Source: Dasypus novemcinctus (Eukaryota > Chordata > Mammalia > Cingulata > Dasypodidae). Taken from it: 64,000 bases of DNA. How positions within the stretch are numbered: position 1 is the stretch's first letter; every line of letters starts with the position of its first letter. The stretch is taken from NCBI RefSeq assembly GCF_030445035.2, contig NC_080701.1, positions 13,482,739 to 13,546,738 on the forward strand, in the 5' to 3' direction. A program made the translations under genes and the position numbers. The notes under the pieces are model-generated. The model did not search any database and had not been told where the DNA came from. It saw only the letters and a list, made by a program, of their open reading frames with translations. This document shows, piece by piece, positions 48,755-60,059 of this stretch.

Positions 48755-49199
48755 ACGTTAACATATACAGTCTGTTGAATTTAAGTAAAGGAGATTACCC
48801 TTGAAAATGTGGGTGGGCCTTATCCATCAGTTGAAGTACTTAAGACCCAAAACTGAGGTTCCAAGAAAGGAAAAACTTCTGTCTCATGATTGCACATACA
48901 AATCCTGGCTGAATTTCTAGACTGCTGACTTGCCGTACAGATTTTGTGTTCAAGACTAGAACATCAGTTTTTGTCTGGGTTTCTAGCTTGATAGCCTGCC
49001 TTATGAAATTTGGATCTGCTAGCCCCACAGTTGTGTGAGCCAGTTTCGTAAAATCTCTTTATACACACACAGAGGCACACATGTGCACACACATACCTAT
49101 GTATGTATATATAGGTATATACATATTCATGTATACGTACATGTGTATATAAACATATATCCAATTGGTTTTGTTTCTCTATGGAACCCTGACTAAATA
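48755..49199 (+). mobile_element. MLT2-like (ERVL) LTR, 3' part
   Basis: 'gtaaaggagattacccttg', 'gtgggtgggccttatccatc', 'ccccacagttgtgtgagcc', a TG/TA-rich stretch, and the terminal 'ctctatggaaccctgactaa' match the known MLT2 LTR order. The 5' third is missing or unrecognisable. Confidence 0.75.
49061..49160. repeat. AC/TG/TA simple tract
   Basis: Expanded microsatellite at the 3' end of the MLT2-like LTR. Confidence 0.8.
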
Positions 49200-49298
49200 A
49201 GGTTTGGTTACATAATTTTATTTTCTATTAAATATGTATAGTAGTTAGAATGCAGGTACAGAAAACTTGGTTCAAACAGGCTTTAAAAAAATATTTCT

Positions 49299-50194
49299 TT
49301 TTTCTTTTTTAGAGATTTATTTTATTTATTCCTCCCACCCCCTCATTGTTTGCACTTGCTGTCTACTGTCTGTGTCCATTTACCATGTGTGAGAAAGAAA
49401 TCTCTTTCTGGAAGAAAAAAAGGCTCACCCGATTGTGGAGAAGAAAAGAATTTATTCTCAATCTTGCAAGAAGGGGGCACAACCAGAAAATGTGGCTGGT
49501 GCCCCGAACAAAGAAAAATGACACAATTTATATTTATAGCACAGAAGCCCTTCCTCTGTTTCTCCATAGATTGGATACTTCAGAGGGTACAGCCTATCTG
49601 AGAGATCTAACTTTCCCACGCAAGTTTCCCAGTTTTTGATTAACTGCTTCCCCCATCATATTCCAACTATTTTAGCTTTTACCTGCTCCTTTTGCCAAAT
49701 AAGGTGTGGAATTTAGTGTTGAATTGGTATTGACTTAGCTCTTTCTTTTGCATCCTTTTTACTGGCTATAGGACTGGCTTAAGCTGGTTTCCTTTGTTCC
49801 TGCTTAACCCAGGAGTGGGAGACTGAGGCAGTAGGCTCACAGGGTACATTAGTTAATATTTTTTTCCTTTATGTGAAAACTAAACTAATCTCCATTTCTT
49901 ACACTGTGTGCTCTGTCTCTGCTTGTCTTCTGTTTAGGAGGCACCAGGAACCGAACTTGGGACCTCTCATGTGGGAGAGAGGTGCTTAATTGCTTGAGCC
50001 ACCTCTGCTCCCTGCTTTGTTGCCTTTTTATTGTGTTTCCTCTTTGTGCCTCCTTTGTTCCATCAGCTCGCTGCACCAGCCCATTGTGCCAGCTTGCTGT
50101 CTTGCTTGTCTTCTCTGGGAGGCACCGTGAACTGAACCCGGGGCCTCCCATATGGTAGGTGGAAGCTCAATAGCTTGAGCCACATCTGCTTCCC
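49299..50194 (-). mobile_element. Dimeric DAS-type SINE (antisense), split by a solo LTR
   Basis: The T-run and tail begin at 49299. After the LTR at 49390-49903 the SINE resumes ('tctgcttgtcttctgtttag') with two antisense tRNA-like units at about 49937-50013 and 50105-50193, each ending in 'gcttgagccac'. An imperfect duplication (aaaaatatttctt / aagaaaatttctt) surrounds it. Confidence 0.82.
49390..49903 (-). mobile_element. Solo LTR (antisense) inside a SINE
   Basis: 514 bp with TG...CA ends; the minus strand has 'gagaataaattc' (polyadenylation hexamer) about 65 bp from its 3' end. SINE homology breaks and resumes precisely at its ends, with imperfect 5-bp flanks (atgtg/ctgtg). No internal region. 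Confidence 0.8.
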
Positions 50195-50209
50195 AAGAAA
50201 ATTTCTTAT

Positions 50210-52505
50210 TAAAATGTAACTTGAAGGCATAGGTGATTGGCTTAGTCCAGTGAAAGTGCCATTCTCAGAAATCCAACTAGAAACCTCCACTTGTGTCTCA
50301 TTGGTCTGAATTAAGTCATATATTTTATTCTTAAAGCAAACTCTATGGCCAGATTTGAATTTCTACATCATTATTGTGGCAAAGTGAATGGAATTACTTG
50401 TAGATCAATTGAATTTACAGTGGGAGCTTCCCTGAAGCACATTCACTTTGTGGGTGACTTGGCCTTATCTGAATCAAATATATGGTACTGTAAAAAAAGG
50501 TGCATAGTTGAATGGAAACTGTGTCAGCAACCATTAACATCCGCTTGATAATGAATCCTCTAAAATTTCCTCTCAGACCATTTGAAGTAACAGTAATAAA
50601 TATAAAAGGAAAAATCGACAGCCTCAGCAAGTTTTCAATTGACTTACTTGAAAACTTTCTCTGTAGTTTCCCAGTTCATAATGGTTATTTCAGCTGACAG
50701 GCTATAGCTACTTACAGATCAGAGGAAATTCATTTAAAATAATGAATTATTCAGTTGGATAGTATAATTGTTATAATTCACTGTGCCATGGATTCAGTTC
50801 AGGTCAAGTCATATTTCTGGCTTTTGGGTAGTGCAACTTCTTCATAATGACACAGCATACAAAAAGGGTTTATCCTTTTCCCCATGTAGCTAGTATTTTA
50901 ATAACATTTTATTCTATTTATTTGATTGGTTTTATTTATACTTTAATTCTATTTATTTGATTGGTTCCAATTATATTTCTTTTACTTACTGGCTTAATAT
51001 AAAATTGTGGCAGTCATGAAAATTTGACACATGCCTATAAAGAAATAGGTCTCAAAAATCATTTTAGCACCTTTTAAAATGGCAGTGATTTAACTCTAGC
51101 CTAACCAAATGCCAGTAGTTGGTTTTATTTAACTCTTCTGGTTTATTTGCTTGGGCTATTTGGAGGAAAATTAAGATTAGCAGAATCTAGTGATAGGTTA
51201 ATGAAGTCTTGAAAGTTTCTTTAATTAGGGAATTTAATGAGGACTTTGTCATAGATTCTTTGGTTCCTCTGTTTTCTTCCACCCCCTCCTATTCCTGTCA
51301 GTGCATAGAAAAGTAGAAAGGCTGAAAAAATAATACAGGACTGTGCTTTGTAAATTATATAGTCTACAATAAATTACAGGTTTTGTGGATATGTATAAAG
51401 TGTTGCTAGTATATTGGTAAGTATAGATATTTTCAGAAAATATGTAGTGTAATACATTAAAAGAAATCAAACCCATAATTTTTTAGGGTCTTTGCATTGT
51501 GGGTTGTATTTGAAAGGCTTTTTGTCTGGAAGTTGCCTCACAGATTCTTCATCTTTCTCTGTATGCTTTATCAGTAAAAGATTTATCACTTTTCCTATCC
51601 ATGTTCTAATTGATGTATAAGTACAGTTTAAGAGTTGAGACATGTTTATCACCATTTCCCTACAACAATAAGAATGTCAACCCTTTGGTCAATAGGGCAA
51701 GTATTTTATATTCCCGTTTTTCAGATGAAGAAAGGAAAACTTAGAAAAAAAAGTAAAGAGAGTTGTTTAAAGGTCATCTGGATGCCAATGGACTAAGTGT
51801 CAAAGCATTTTTTTTTTTTTAAATGAAAGCATGGTTCTGATACAAATATGGCGTGAACGCATGTCACATTTATTCAATTCATTAATAAGGGAACCAGCAG
51901 GATGATAAAATTGGTTCAAAGAGGAACAATGTATGTTGGCCAAAGAAGGTTGGAATGAGATTAAATTAGATACAAAAGCTCTCTGACAGGGCAATAAAAA
52001 CCTTAGCTGTTGGGGTTATCTTTTCTACTGAATGGAATTCACTTGCAATTTTGCTAGACAGAAATTTACAAGTTGCCATGTAACTTAATGGAGTCCGAAC
52101 TCTTAATAGTACAAATAAAAGTACATTCCCTAATGAAACAGTCCTTGGGTGGGCTTGTGGCATTATGTCATTATGATATTGAAAGGACATGCTGCCCTCT
52201 TGTTTTCTTCCTTAAAAATTTTAGATAATTCTTCTTGACACAAAGCGTTGACTGCAAATCCAGATTTCTTTTCACTTGACAATGCTGCATCTTAATAGTA
52301 TCAGTTTTAGTATATTACTAGAAAAGTATACTATCTTCTGCAATATCATCTGGCTCTTATTCTCAATTTTTAAAAATGTACACTGAGGATGATATACCTT
52401 TATTCCTCTGAGAAACATTGAGAATCTTAATGGATATTTGTAAAATTTGCAAAAATGCCTGGTAATGCCCTTTTGGAAATTTTCTTCTCTGTTTTTACAT
52501 TTAGC
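50210..52505. other. Gene-free stretch
   Basis: Unrecognised AT-rich DNA. A local direct duplication occurs near 50906-50965 ('ttctatttatttgattggtt' twice). Confidence 0.45.
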
Positions 52506-52509
52506 CTGG

Positions 52510-54600
52510 GGTCATGGTTTGCCTTTTATTGTTATTGTGGAAACATATATACTACCTGAACTTATTGTGGAAATATATATAACACATGAACTTTCCCATC
52601 TCAACCACTTCCAAGCATGCAGTTCAGTGGAATAATCATTCAGTAGTGTGCTACCCTCAGCATATCTCTTACTACTCCAAATAGAAAGTCCATGCCCATT
52701 ATGCATTAACTCTCTCAACTCTTTCCTCCCCTGCCCCTGGTAACCTGACTCTATTTTTGGTGTTTTTGAATTTGTGTATTCTAGCTGTTTGTATACGTAG
52801 ATCGTACAATGTCTGTTCCTTTGTGTCTGACAGTTCATGTCATGTGATATCTTGAGAGTTTATCCCTGTAGTAGCATGTGTCAGAACTTCATTCCCTTTT
52901 AGGACTGAATAATATTTCATTGTATGTATATATCACATTTTGTTTACGCATTCTTCTGCTGATGAAACTTTGGTTTGTTAACATCTTTTGGTTATTATGA
53001 ATATAGCTGCTATGAACGTTGGAGTACAAATACCTATCCTAGTCCCTGATTTCAATTCTTTTGGGTATATAACTAGAAATGGAATTGCCTGGTCATATGG
53101 TAGTTTTATATTTAACTTTTTATGTAACCACCAAACAGTTCCACAGAGGCTGCACCATTTCACATTCCCACCAACAATGAACTCAGGTTCGTATAACTCC
53201 ACCTACTCTCCAGAACTGGTAACTTTCCTTTTTTTTTTTTTTGATGGTAGACTTAGTGGGTATGTGGAGTAATCTCATTGTGGTTTTGATTTGCATTTCC
53301 TAATGGCTAATGATTTTGAACATTTTTTTCTGTGCTTACTGGCCATTTGTATATCTTCTTTGGAGTCCTTTGCCCATTTTTGTAGTGACCCCCTTCAGAA
53401 TATCTTCTCATTTCTTTCTGTTCATAGTTTTCCAATATTTTCTTTGTGGTTACCATGGAGCTTCAATTTAACTTCCTAAATCTTTAACAGTCTTGTTTGG
53501 TTTGATATCAACTTAACTTCAATTGTGTATACACACTGTGTTCCAGTATCCCTCCCTCTCTATATCTTTAGTTGCAAATTATGTATTTACACATTTTAAG
53601 TGAAAACACAATTGGTTCTTCATTACTCTTTGTGCATTTGCATTTTAGGTTCTGTAGGAAGTAAAAAGAGATAACAAATCAAAAAATACAATAATACAAG
53701 CATTTATATTTACTCATGTTATTACCTTTACCAGTTTTGTTTCTTTATGTGACTTTGATGTAGTCTAGTGTCCTTTCTTTTCAGCCTTAAGAATTCTCTA
53801 CATTTCTTATTAGTGCTGTTCGAGTGGTGACAAACACCCTCAACTTTTGTTTAGCTGGGAAGGCCTTAATAGCTCCCTCATTTCTTAAAGACAGCTTTGT
53901 CAGATTTTTAATTCTTGGTTTGCAAGAATTTAAGCTAGGATTTTAAATGTCATCCCACTGATTTCTTGCCTACATGGTTTCTGAAGAGAAATTGGCACTT
54001 TGTCTTTTTGAGACTCCCTTGTGAATAACAAGGCTTGTGACTTTCAGAATTCTCTATCTTTGGCACTTGGCTGTTTGATTATCAGGCATCTTGGTGTGGG
54101 TCTATTTGGGTTTATCCAGTTTGGAATTCTTGAGCTTCTTGGGTATAAACCTCATGTCATTCATTAAATTGGGAAGTTTTCAGCCATTAATTTTTTGAAT
54201 ATTTGCTATGCCCCATCTCTCTTTCCTCTCCTTTTGGGACTCCCATAATGTGCATATTGGTTTTCTCAATAGTGTTTCCTATGTCTCTCAGGCTCTGATC
54301 ACTTCATTTTTTTTCTTTCTGCTCCTGAGATTGAATAATTTCAATTGTTATGTCTTCAAGCTCACTGATTATTTCTTCTTCCAGCTCCTATTTGCTGTTG
54401 AACCCTTCTATGCAATTTTTAAATTTTGGTTTCTGTCATTTTCAGCTCTGCTTGGTTCCTTTTCATAATTTCTCTCTGTTGACATTCTCTTTGTGTTTAT
54501 CTATCATTTTCCTGATTTCCTTTAGTTCTTTGTCCAAGCTTTGCTTTAGCTCTTTTAGCATATGTATCCAGATGGTGTTATGACAGGGATTTCTTTGAAT
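52510..54600 (-). mobile_element. Second antisense L1 (old, 3'-UTR region)
   Basis: Phrases 'ttcagtggaataatcattca', 'tttcattgtatgtatatatc', 'acattcccaccaacaatgaa', 'tttgatttgcatttcctaat' and, further right, 'ggcatcttggtgtgggtcta' and 'aattcttgagcttcttgggt' are antisense L1M 3'-region text. It may comprise two adjacent L1 pieces, with a join near 53400. No ORF2 is preserved. Confidence 0.7.
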
Positions 54601-54604
54601 GCTA

Positions 54605-55880
54605 GGTGATAACAGAAAAGAAAAAGAGGAACCACTTTTCTCAGTCTTTGCACATTGGTCTGTGTGAGTACTGTCCTTCAGAGCTTATCTATCCTAATAA
54701 CAGATTTATAGACTAGCCTGAGGCAAAATCATAGGGTCCTCCCTGCCTTTTCTGCACATGCATCTTGTCCTTGATATTTTTAATATGCCTCTTGATTTGG
54801 TGCTTGCCCTGTTACTGAAACCCTTTAACTGTTTTCTGGAGTTTTGAAAAAAGATGGTTCTGCCAGTTTCTTGTTTGTTGCTTACAGCTGCTGTGTGGAG
54901 GTGGAACCCTGTAGTGACTCGCTCCATCATTTTGGTAACTGGAAATCATTTTGGTAACTGAAAATCACGATTGAGCCTTTACATATTTCATACAAAATAA
55001 AATTGAACCCTTTTAGGTAGTAAGTAAATATTTTTCCACTTTAAACTATGTAATTGCCTGTCAGGGTTAAGCATTGAATTACTAATAGTTTTTTTCCTGA
55101 ACTTGAAATGGTTATCTAAATGTGCCATTTTATTTAACAGCGTCTACGTTGTGTGTGTGTTATGTATTTCAAAAAAGTTGTATACTTTATTCAGTTTAAC
55201 CCTTAAGCAGTAAGGCAGGTTAGTTTCCATGGTGACAGCTGGTATTACTTTCCTTACCTTAGTTAAAGGTTTTAGGAACAAAGAGATTTCTTTGTTTCTC
55301 ATCCACTGGAACCTAACTTTCTCTTGAGACTGGTGATAAGTCTGTTCTCTAGAAGATGACGTGTTCTGTGTGGAAAAATATTCTCTTGAAATGAATCTCT
55401 AATCTGCCAGAGTGAAGGAGAGTATGGCTTAAAAGCTAAGTGATTAAAAAGCTATCCCTTCTTAGCTAATTTTAAATAATGATTGGTCTTAATTTACCTA
55501 ACTTTGTTCTAACTTAAATTTGTCTTATTAGTGTGATTTCTATTGACATGAATTAGAAGTGGCTTTAGCAGATAAGTGGTTCAGCTATCTAATTGCTGTC
55601 AAATAGAATCACTTAATATGAATTTCTTTCAAAAACATAGTTCATAATTTTGGCAGATAATCTCTAACATTTAATTGGTTAATATTACCAACTCTGTAAG
55701 TATGCTCACTCATTTGGCTATCATGAGGTCCATTTTGCAACTAATTTATCAAAAAGACTTATCAGAAAGTTGCATTCATATTAGATATTTTATGAATGCA
55801 TCCTAGAAATTGAAAACAGACAAACTAGCTAACAACAGCATTGGAAATTTTCCAGTCTTAGAACATTTTGTCTATGTTCA
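54605..55880. other. Gene-free stretch
   Basis: Nothing recognised. A short duplication occurs at 54928-54967 ('cattttggtaactg' twice). Confidence 0.45.
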
Positions 55881-55881
55881 G

Positions 55882-56318
55882 TAGCACAAGTTAGCAAACT
55901 GGCCTGTAGGCTAAGTTGCCGCATTGACCTACTGCTTGTTTTTGTACTGCCTGTGAGCTCAATGTCTTTTACATTTTTTTAAAAATTAAAAAAATTTATT
56001 TTTATTTTTTGTCTTTATTTTTTTAATATTACATTAAAAAAATGAGGTCCCCATATACCTCCACCCCCCTCTTTTACATTTTTTAATGGTTGAAAAAAGT
56101 CAAAAGAATATTTTGTGAAATATATATAGAATTCAGATTCCTATGTCTGTAAGTAAAGTTTTATCGGTACAAAGCCATGCTCATTCACTTATATATTACG
56201 ATTTTTGTGCTACAATACCAGACTCGAGTAATTGTGGCAAAGAGCATATGACATGTGAAGCCTAAAATATTTGTCATCTGACCCTTTAGAGAAAAAGTTT
56301 GCCAAGCCCGTTTTGTAG
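55882..56318 (+). mobile_element. hAT-type non-autonomous DNA transposon
   Basis: 'agttagcaaactggcctgta', 'gtttttgtactgcctgtgag', 'aataaagtttt'-like 'gtaaagttttatcggtaca', 'cctaaaatatttgtcatctg' and the end 'gaaaaagtttgccaagcccg' match a widespread mammalian hAT repeat with 'ggcaaact'-type inverted ends. The family name is left open. Split by a 90-bp LINE insertion. Confidence 0.6.
55980..56069 (-). mobile_element. 5'-truncated L1 3' end (antisense), 90 bp
   Basis: T-rich tail then 'aatattacattaaaaaaatg' and 'aggtccccatatacctcc', the same L1 3' end as at 42763. Flanked by a 15-bp duplication 'tcttttacatttttt' (55965-55979 and 56070-56084). Confidence 0.78.
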
Positions 56319-56429
56319 TATTAAAAAAAAGTCTTAATTGTTCATTAAAAAAATTTTTACCCCTGTATTTTTCTTGATTTTAAAAAGTAACATGCTCTTA
56401 TGGAATATTTGGAACATTATAGAAAACTG

Positions 56430-56873
56430 GTGGCTTGAAGCTGTATGTACCCTGGAAAAGCATGTCCTGAAATCTCACCCATTCCTGTGGGTGATAGACC
56501 CTTTTGATGAGGTTACTTCAGTCCCTACAGTGGGGACCAGTCTAGTCAGGATGGGTCTTAATCCTATTACTAGGCCCTTTATAAGTAGAATGAAGTTCAG
56601 ACAGAGAGAAAGCTACAGGAAGCAAGAAGCTGGATATTAAACCTGGCAGAGAAGAAAGAGACCAGGAGGCACTGCCATGTGTCTTGCCATGAGGAGCCAA
56701 GGATTGCCAGCAGCCAGCCCCAGGACTCCATAGTCTTTGGGGAGAAAGCATTGCCTTGATGATGGCATGATTTGGACTTTCTCCTAGCCTCAAAATTATG
56801 AGCACATAAATTCCCATCGTTTATCTCAAACTATTTCATAGTATTTGCTTAAGCAACCCAGGAAACTAAAACT
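56430..56873 (+). mobile_element. ERVL/MaLR-like solo LTR, copy 2
   Basis: Starts near 'tggcttgaagctgtatgtac' and ends 'ccaggaaactaaaac'. It is homologous over its length to 25395-25867, with shared phrases listed there. No coding sequence. Confidence 0.78.
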
Positions 56874-56879
56874 AGTATA

Positions 56880-58175
56880 AAGAAGTAAGTTAAAAAGCCA
56901 CCTACAATTGTGGGATAATGACTATTATTTTGGTATACATTACTTCAAGTCTATAAGTATATACATAAGTATATGCAAACATACATGCACAGATGCATAT
57001 ACACAAATATATTCATTTTGTAAAATTAGAGTCTAATTTTTAATTTGCTTTTTCCCTTGATAAATGATAAAACCATGGTATATATTGTCAATATACATTT
57101 TGGCTGTTATTATAAATACCAAGGGTGCCCGTTTTTGTATTTAAATTTTGCTGGGAATGCTGGATATTTTAATTAGTATAAATTCTTAAAAAAGACAGTA
57201 TGGGTAAAATGGTATAGGAACTAGAAAAGTTTTTGAGGAAAACCTGGGTATTGCGTGAAAATACTTCCTTCATGTATAAAATGGCTTGTCCTTCATTTAG
57301 CCTAGACCCTAGTTCACAGGATAACATCAAACCAGCTCTTTTAAAGACTTGACTGCTATTAATGCAAATGTCTGACCGTGATAGTTGATGGACTGAAAGA
57401 AGTGGGCACATGCTCCACTCTGGGTTCACAGTATTTGTTCACAGTGTGTAGCTGGGTAAAGTAAATTATTTGCTGTGTGATAGCTTGTACTTCGATTATC
57501 AAAACCAGAGATAAAAGTAGGATAATGTTTTGGACCACTTTGGGGGGATGGGAAGGAGATGTGCTTTATCCTTAGAGTAATTTAATTCCTTCTCCCCTAA
57601 TTTTGTGGGTGCCATAGCCTACCACCCTGTTTCCTCTGTGTGAACTTTGAAGGAAACTCCCATTTGTTGGCATGTTCCTACTCTTTCTCTACTCCTCATT
57701 TTATAGTTCACATACAAAAACTTGTAGCTAGGTATTTCATTCAAAGAATGATTGGTAAAAGGATACTCATTTTAGAAATTTCTAGGCATACGTACACCAG
57801 CTGCTATTGTTTTGTCTACACCAGGCTTTGCAAGTTGGGAGGCCTTTAGGCCAAATTGTGGCCTACAAAGGGGTCTTGGAAATTGACATCAAATATAAGA
57901 TTGCTTAGTAACATCGAGGTTTTTGTTTTCTTTTGAAAAAAGAAGGAAGATCTAGCCACATGGGCCTGCAGTGACTACTGGCAGGAGTTAGCCGGAGCGA
58001 AAATTTAGGGGCTTCCAACTAAATGCTCTATAGTGATATATTGTGAATGGCTTACAGGTAATACAAAATGTTGAGAGTTAACATTTTTTGTAGTATTCAG
58101 ACATATAAAACCATTTTATAAAATAGTCATTTTTACCTATTGTAAAATAGGTAAAATGATATTTGAATGACTTTC
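56880..58175. other. Gene-free stretch
   Basis: AT-rich, with a TA/CA simple area at 56950-57010; no recognised element. Confidence 0.45.
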
Positions 58176-58183
58176 ATCTGGAT

Positions 58184-58375
58184 CAGGTGTTCTTAACCAT
58201 TTTTGTTCCATGGATCCCTTTGCCAGTCAGGTGATAACCCATGGACCCCTTACTAAGTCCACACTACTGTGTATTATTTAATAAATATATCACACCCACA
58301 CCAACACGTCCCCACAGGAATAATGTATTTTTGAATTTAAATTCAAGCTTGTGGACCCCTTGTTAAGAACCCCTG
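58184..58375. mobile_element. hAT-type MITE with inverted ends and 8-bp duplication
   Basis: 192 bp bounded by 'caggtgttcttaacc' and its imperfect inverse 'ggttaagaacccctg'-type end ('gttaagaacccctg'). Flanked by atctggat (58176-58183) and atctagat (58376-58383), an 8-bp duplication with one mismatch, the hAT hallmark. No transposase is encoded. Confidence 0.85.
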
Positions 58376-58384
58376 ATCTAGATA

Positions 58385-59185
58385 CTTCTGTAAACTACCT
58401 GAGGCCAGCAAGGGGTATGGATATGCGTAGAAAACATGGGCAGAGGGAATTCTGTGGTGGCTATATCATGTTGTATTTCCCCTTGACTTTCCATTTGAAT
58501 GATTTCAGGTAGTCTAGTTATTACTTTAAATGTGTCTGTAAAGTATTTATTCATTGTCAAAGTTATGTGTGTATGTTAATGTGCATAAAATTTTTTGAAT
58601 TTCATTTGTCCTTAACTTTCATAATTTTACCTGTAATGAAGAAAACAGCATGATGGTTAATTAATTATTACTGTATGGTGTTAAATGTTCCATAATAGAA
58701 TAAAATAGATTTTGTTAATTTTCTTGATTATTTAATTATTTATTTATTACTGTCTTTTGATGTTGACAACTGTCAAACTCTGATTTTGATGGAATTTCAT
58801 GTTTGTTTTAGAATTTAAGGAACCTAGTGCCTATCCCTAAAAATAATAATTGAACATATATATCAGTTGATTCATTAAGGGAAATAAAGGGTTTCATGGC
58901 TTCACAAAATTAGTTTAAAAATATTTTTGATTATCCAAAAGTATATTTTGTTTACTTTTCAAATTTTAATTGTTAAACTAAATGAAAAATATTTCAGTAC
59001 TTGCCATTTTATTTAGTTTCCTTAATTAAAAAAAAAGTGTTTGATAAGAGTGTTATAAAATAGACATAAGATTGCAGAGAAGCTAAAAAATGACACAAAA
59101 CGTTTTCCAAAAAATAGTCCCTATGATCTTCTAAATACTTTGTTTAACTAGACTTAATTTTTGCAGTTATTTATTTTCCCACTAT
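58385..59185. other. Gene-free stretch
   Basis: Very AT-rich; nothing recognised. Confidence 0.45.
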
Positions 59186-59197
59186 AATGTCTAATGT

Positions 59198-59615
59198 ATT
59201 TTTTTAAAAGATTAATTAATTTATTTATTTCTCTCCCCCTCCCCTCCCCCCCCAGTTTCTGTTTTGTGTGTCCATTTGCTGCGTGTTCTTTGTCCGCTTC
59301 AGTTGTTGTCAGCGGCATGGGAATCTGTTTCTTTTTGTTGTGTCGTCATCTTGTGTCAGCTCTCCGTGTGTGTGTGGTGCCATTCCTGGGCAGACTGCAC
59401 TTTCTTTCGTGCTGGGCGGCTCTCCTTATGGGGCGCACTCCTTACGCATGGGGCTCCCCAATGCGGGGGACACCCCTGCATGGCACAGCACTTCTTGCAC
59501 ACATCAACACTGCACATGGGCCAGCTCCACATGGGTCAAGGAAGCCCAGGGTTTGAACTGCGGACCTCCTATGTGGTATACGGACGCCCTAACCACTGGG
59601 CCAAGTCCGCTTCCC
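59198..59615 (-). mobile_element. Full-length DAS-type SINE (antisense)
   Basis: T/C-rich tail, GC body and complement of the head ('accactgggccaagtccgct'). Perfect 12-bp duplication 'aatgtctaatgt' at 59186-59197 and 59616-59627. Plus-strand open frames across it are SINE artefacts. Confidence 0.94.
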
Positions 59616-60059
59616 AATGTCTAATGTGTTGATTAAAGCTGGATAGTCATCCAGTTCCTGAGTTAAACATGATAGCAAAATTTTTATCAATTATTAAACA
59701 ATAAAGGATATCTTGGTGTTGGATTTGGTGCCCCCATAATTCTTCACTTTTCACCTAACTCAAATGAAGTAGGGGTGCCAAACAAATTACTCTGGTACAT
59801 TTTAATGAAACATCTGTTTTATTAAAAAAAAATTTGAACTTTTCTAAGAATCTTTGATCAAGAAATAAGAAATTAAATTCTGAGACTGATGAAAGTGATT
59901 ATCAGATTGAGCCCAGGAAGCTGGTTACAGGGTTGCACAATTAAGAGATAAGCCCAGACACCCCACTGCATTGCTGAATCTGCTCTTTTTTCCTTCTTCT
60001 ATGGAACGCTATGTTAGGAACCAGTGAGGCAAAGGAAATGAAACATTGCCATTTTCAGT

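Noticed and set aside
11421-59615. tRNA-like A/B-box sequences as true tRNA genes
   Set aside because: Each is the head of a longer retroposon with tail and target duplication and cannot form an intact tRNA.
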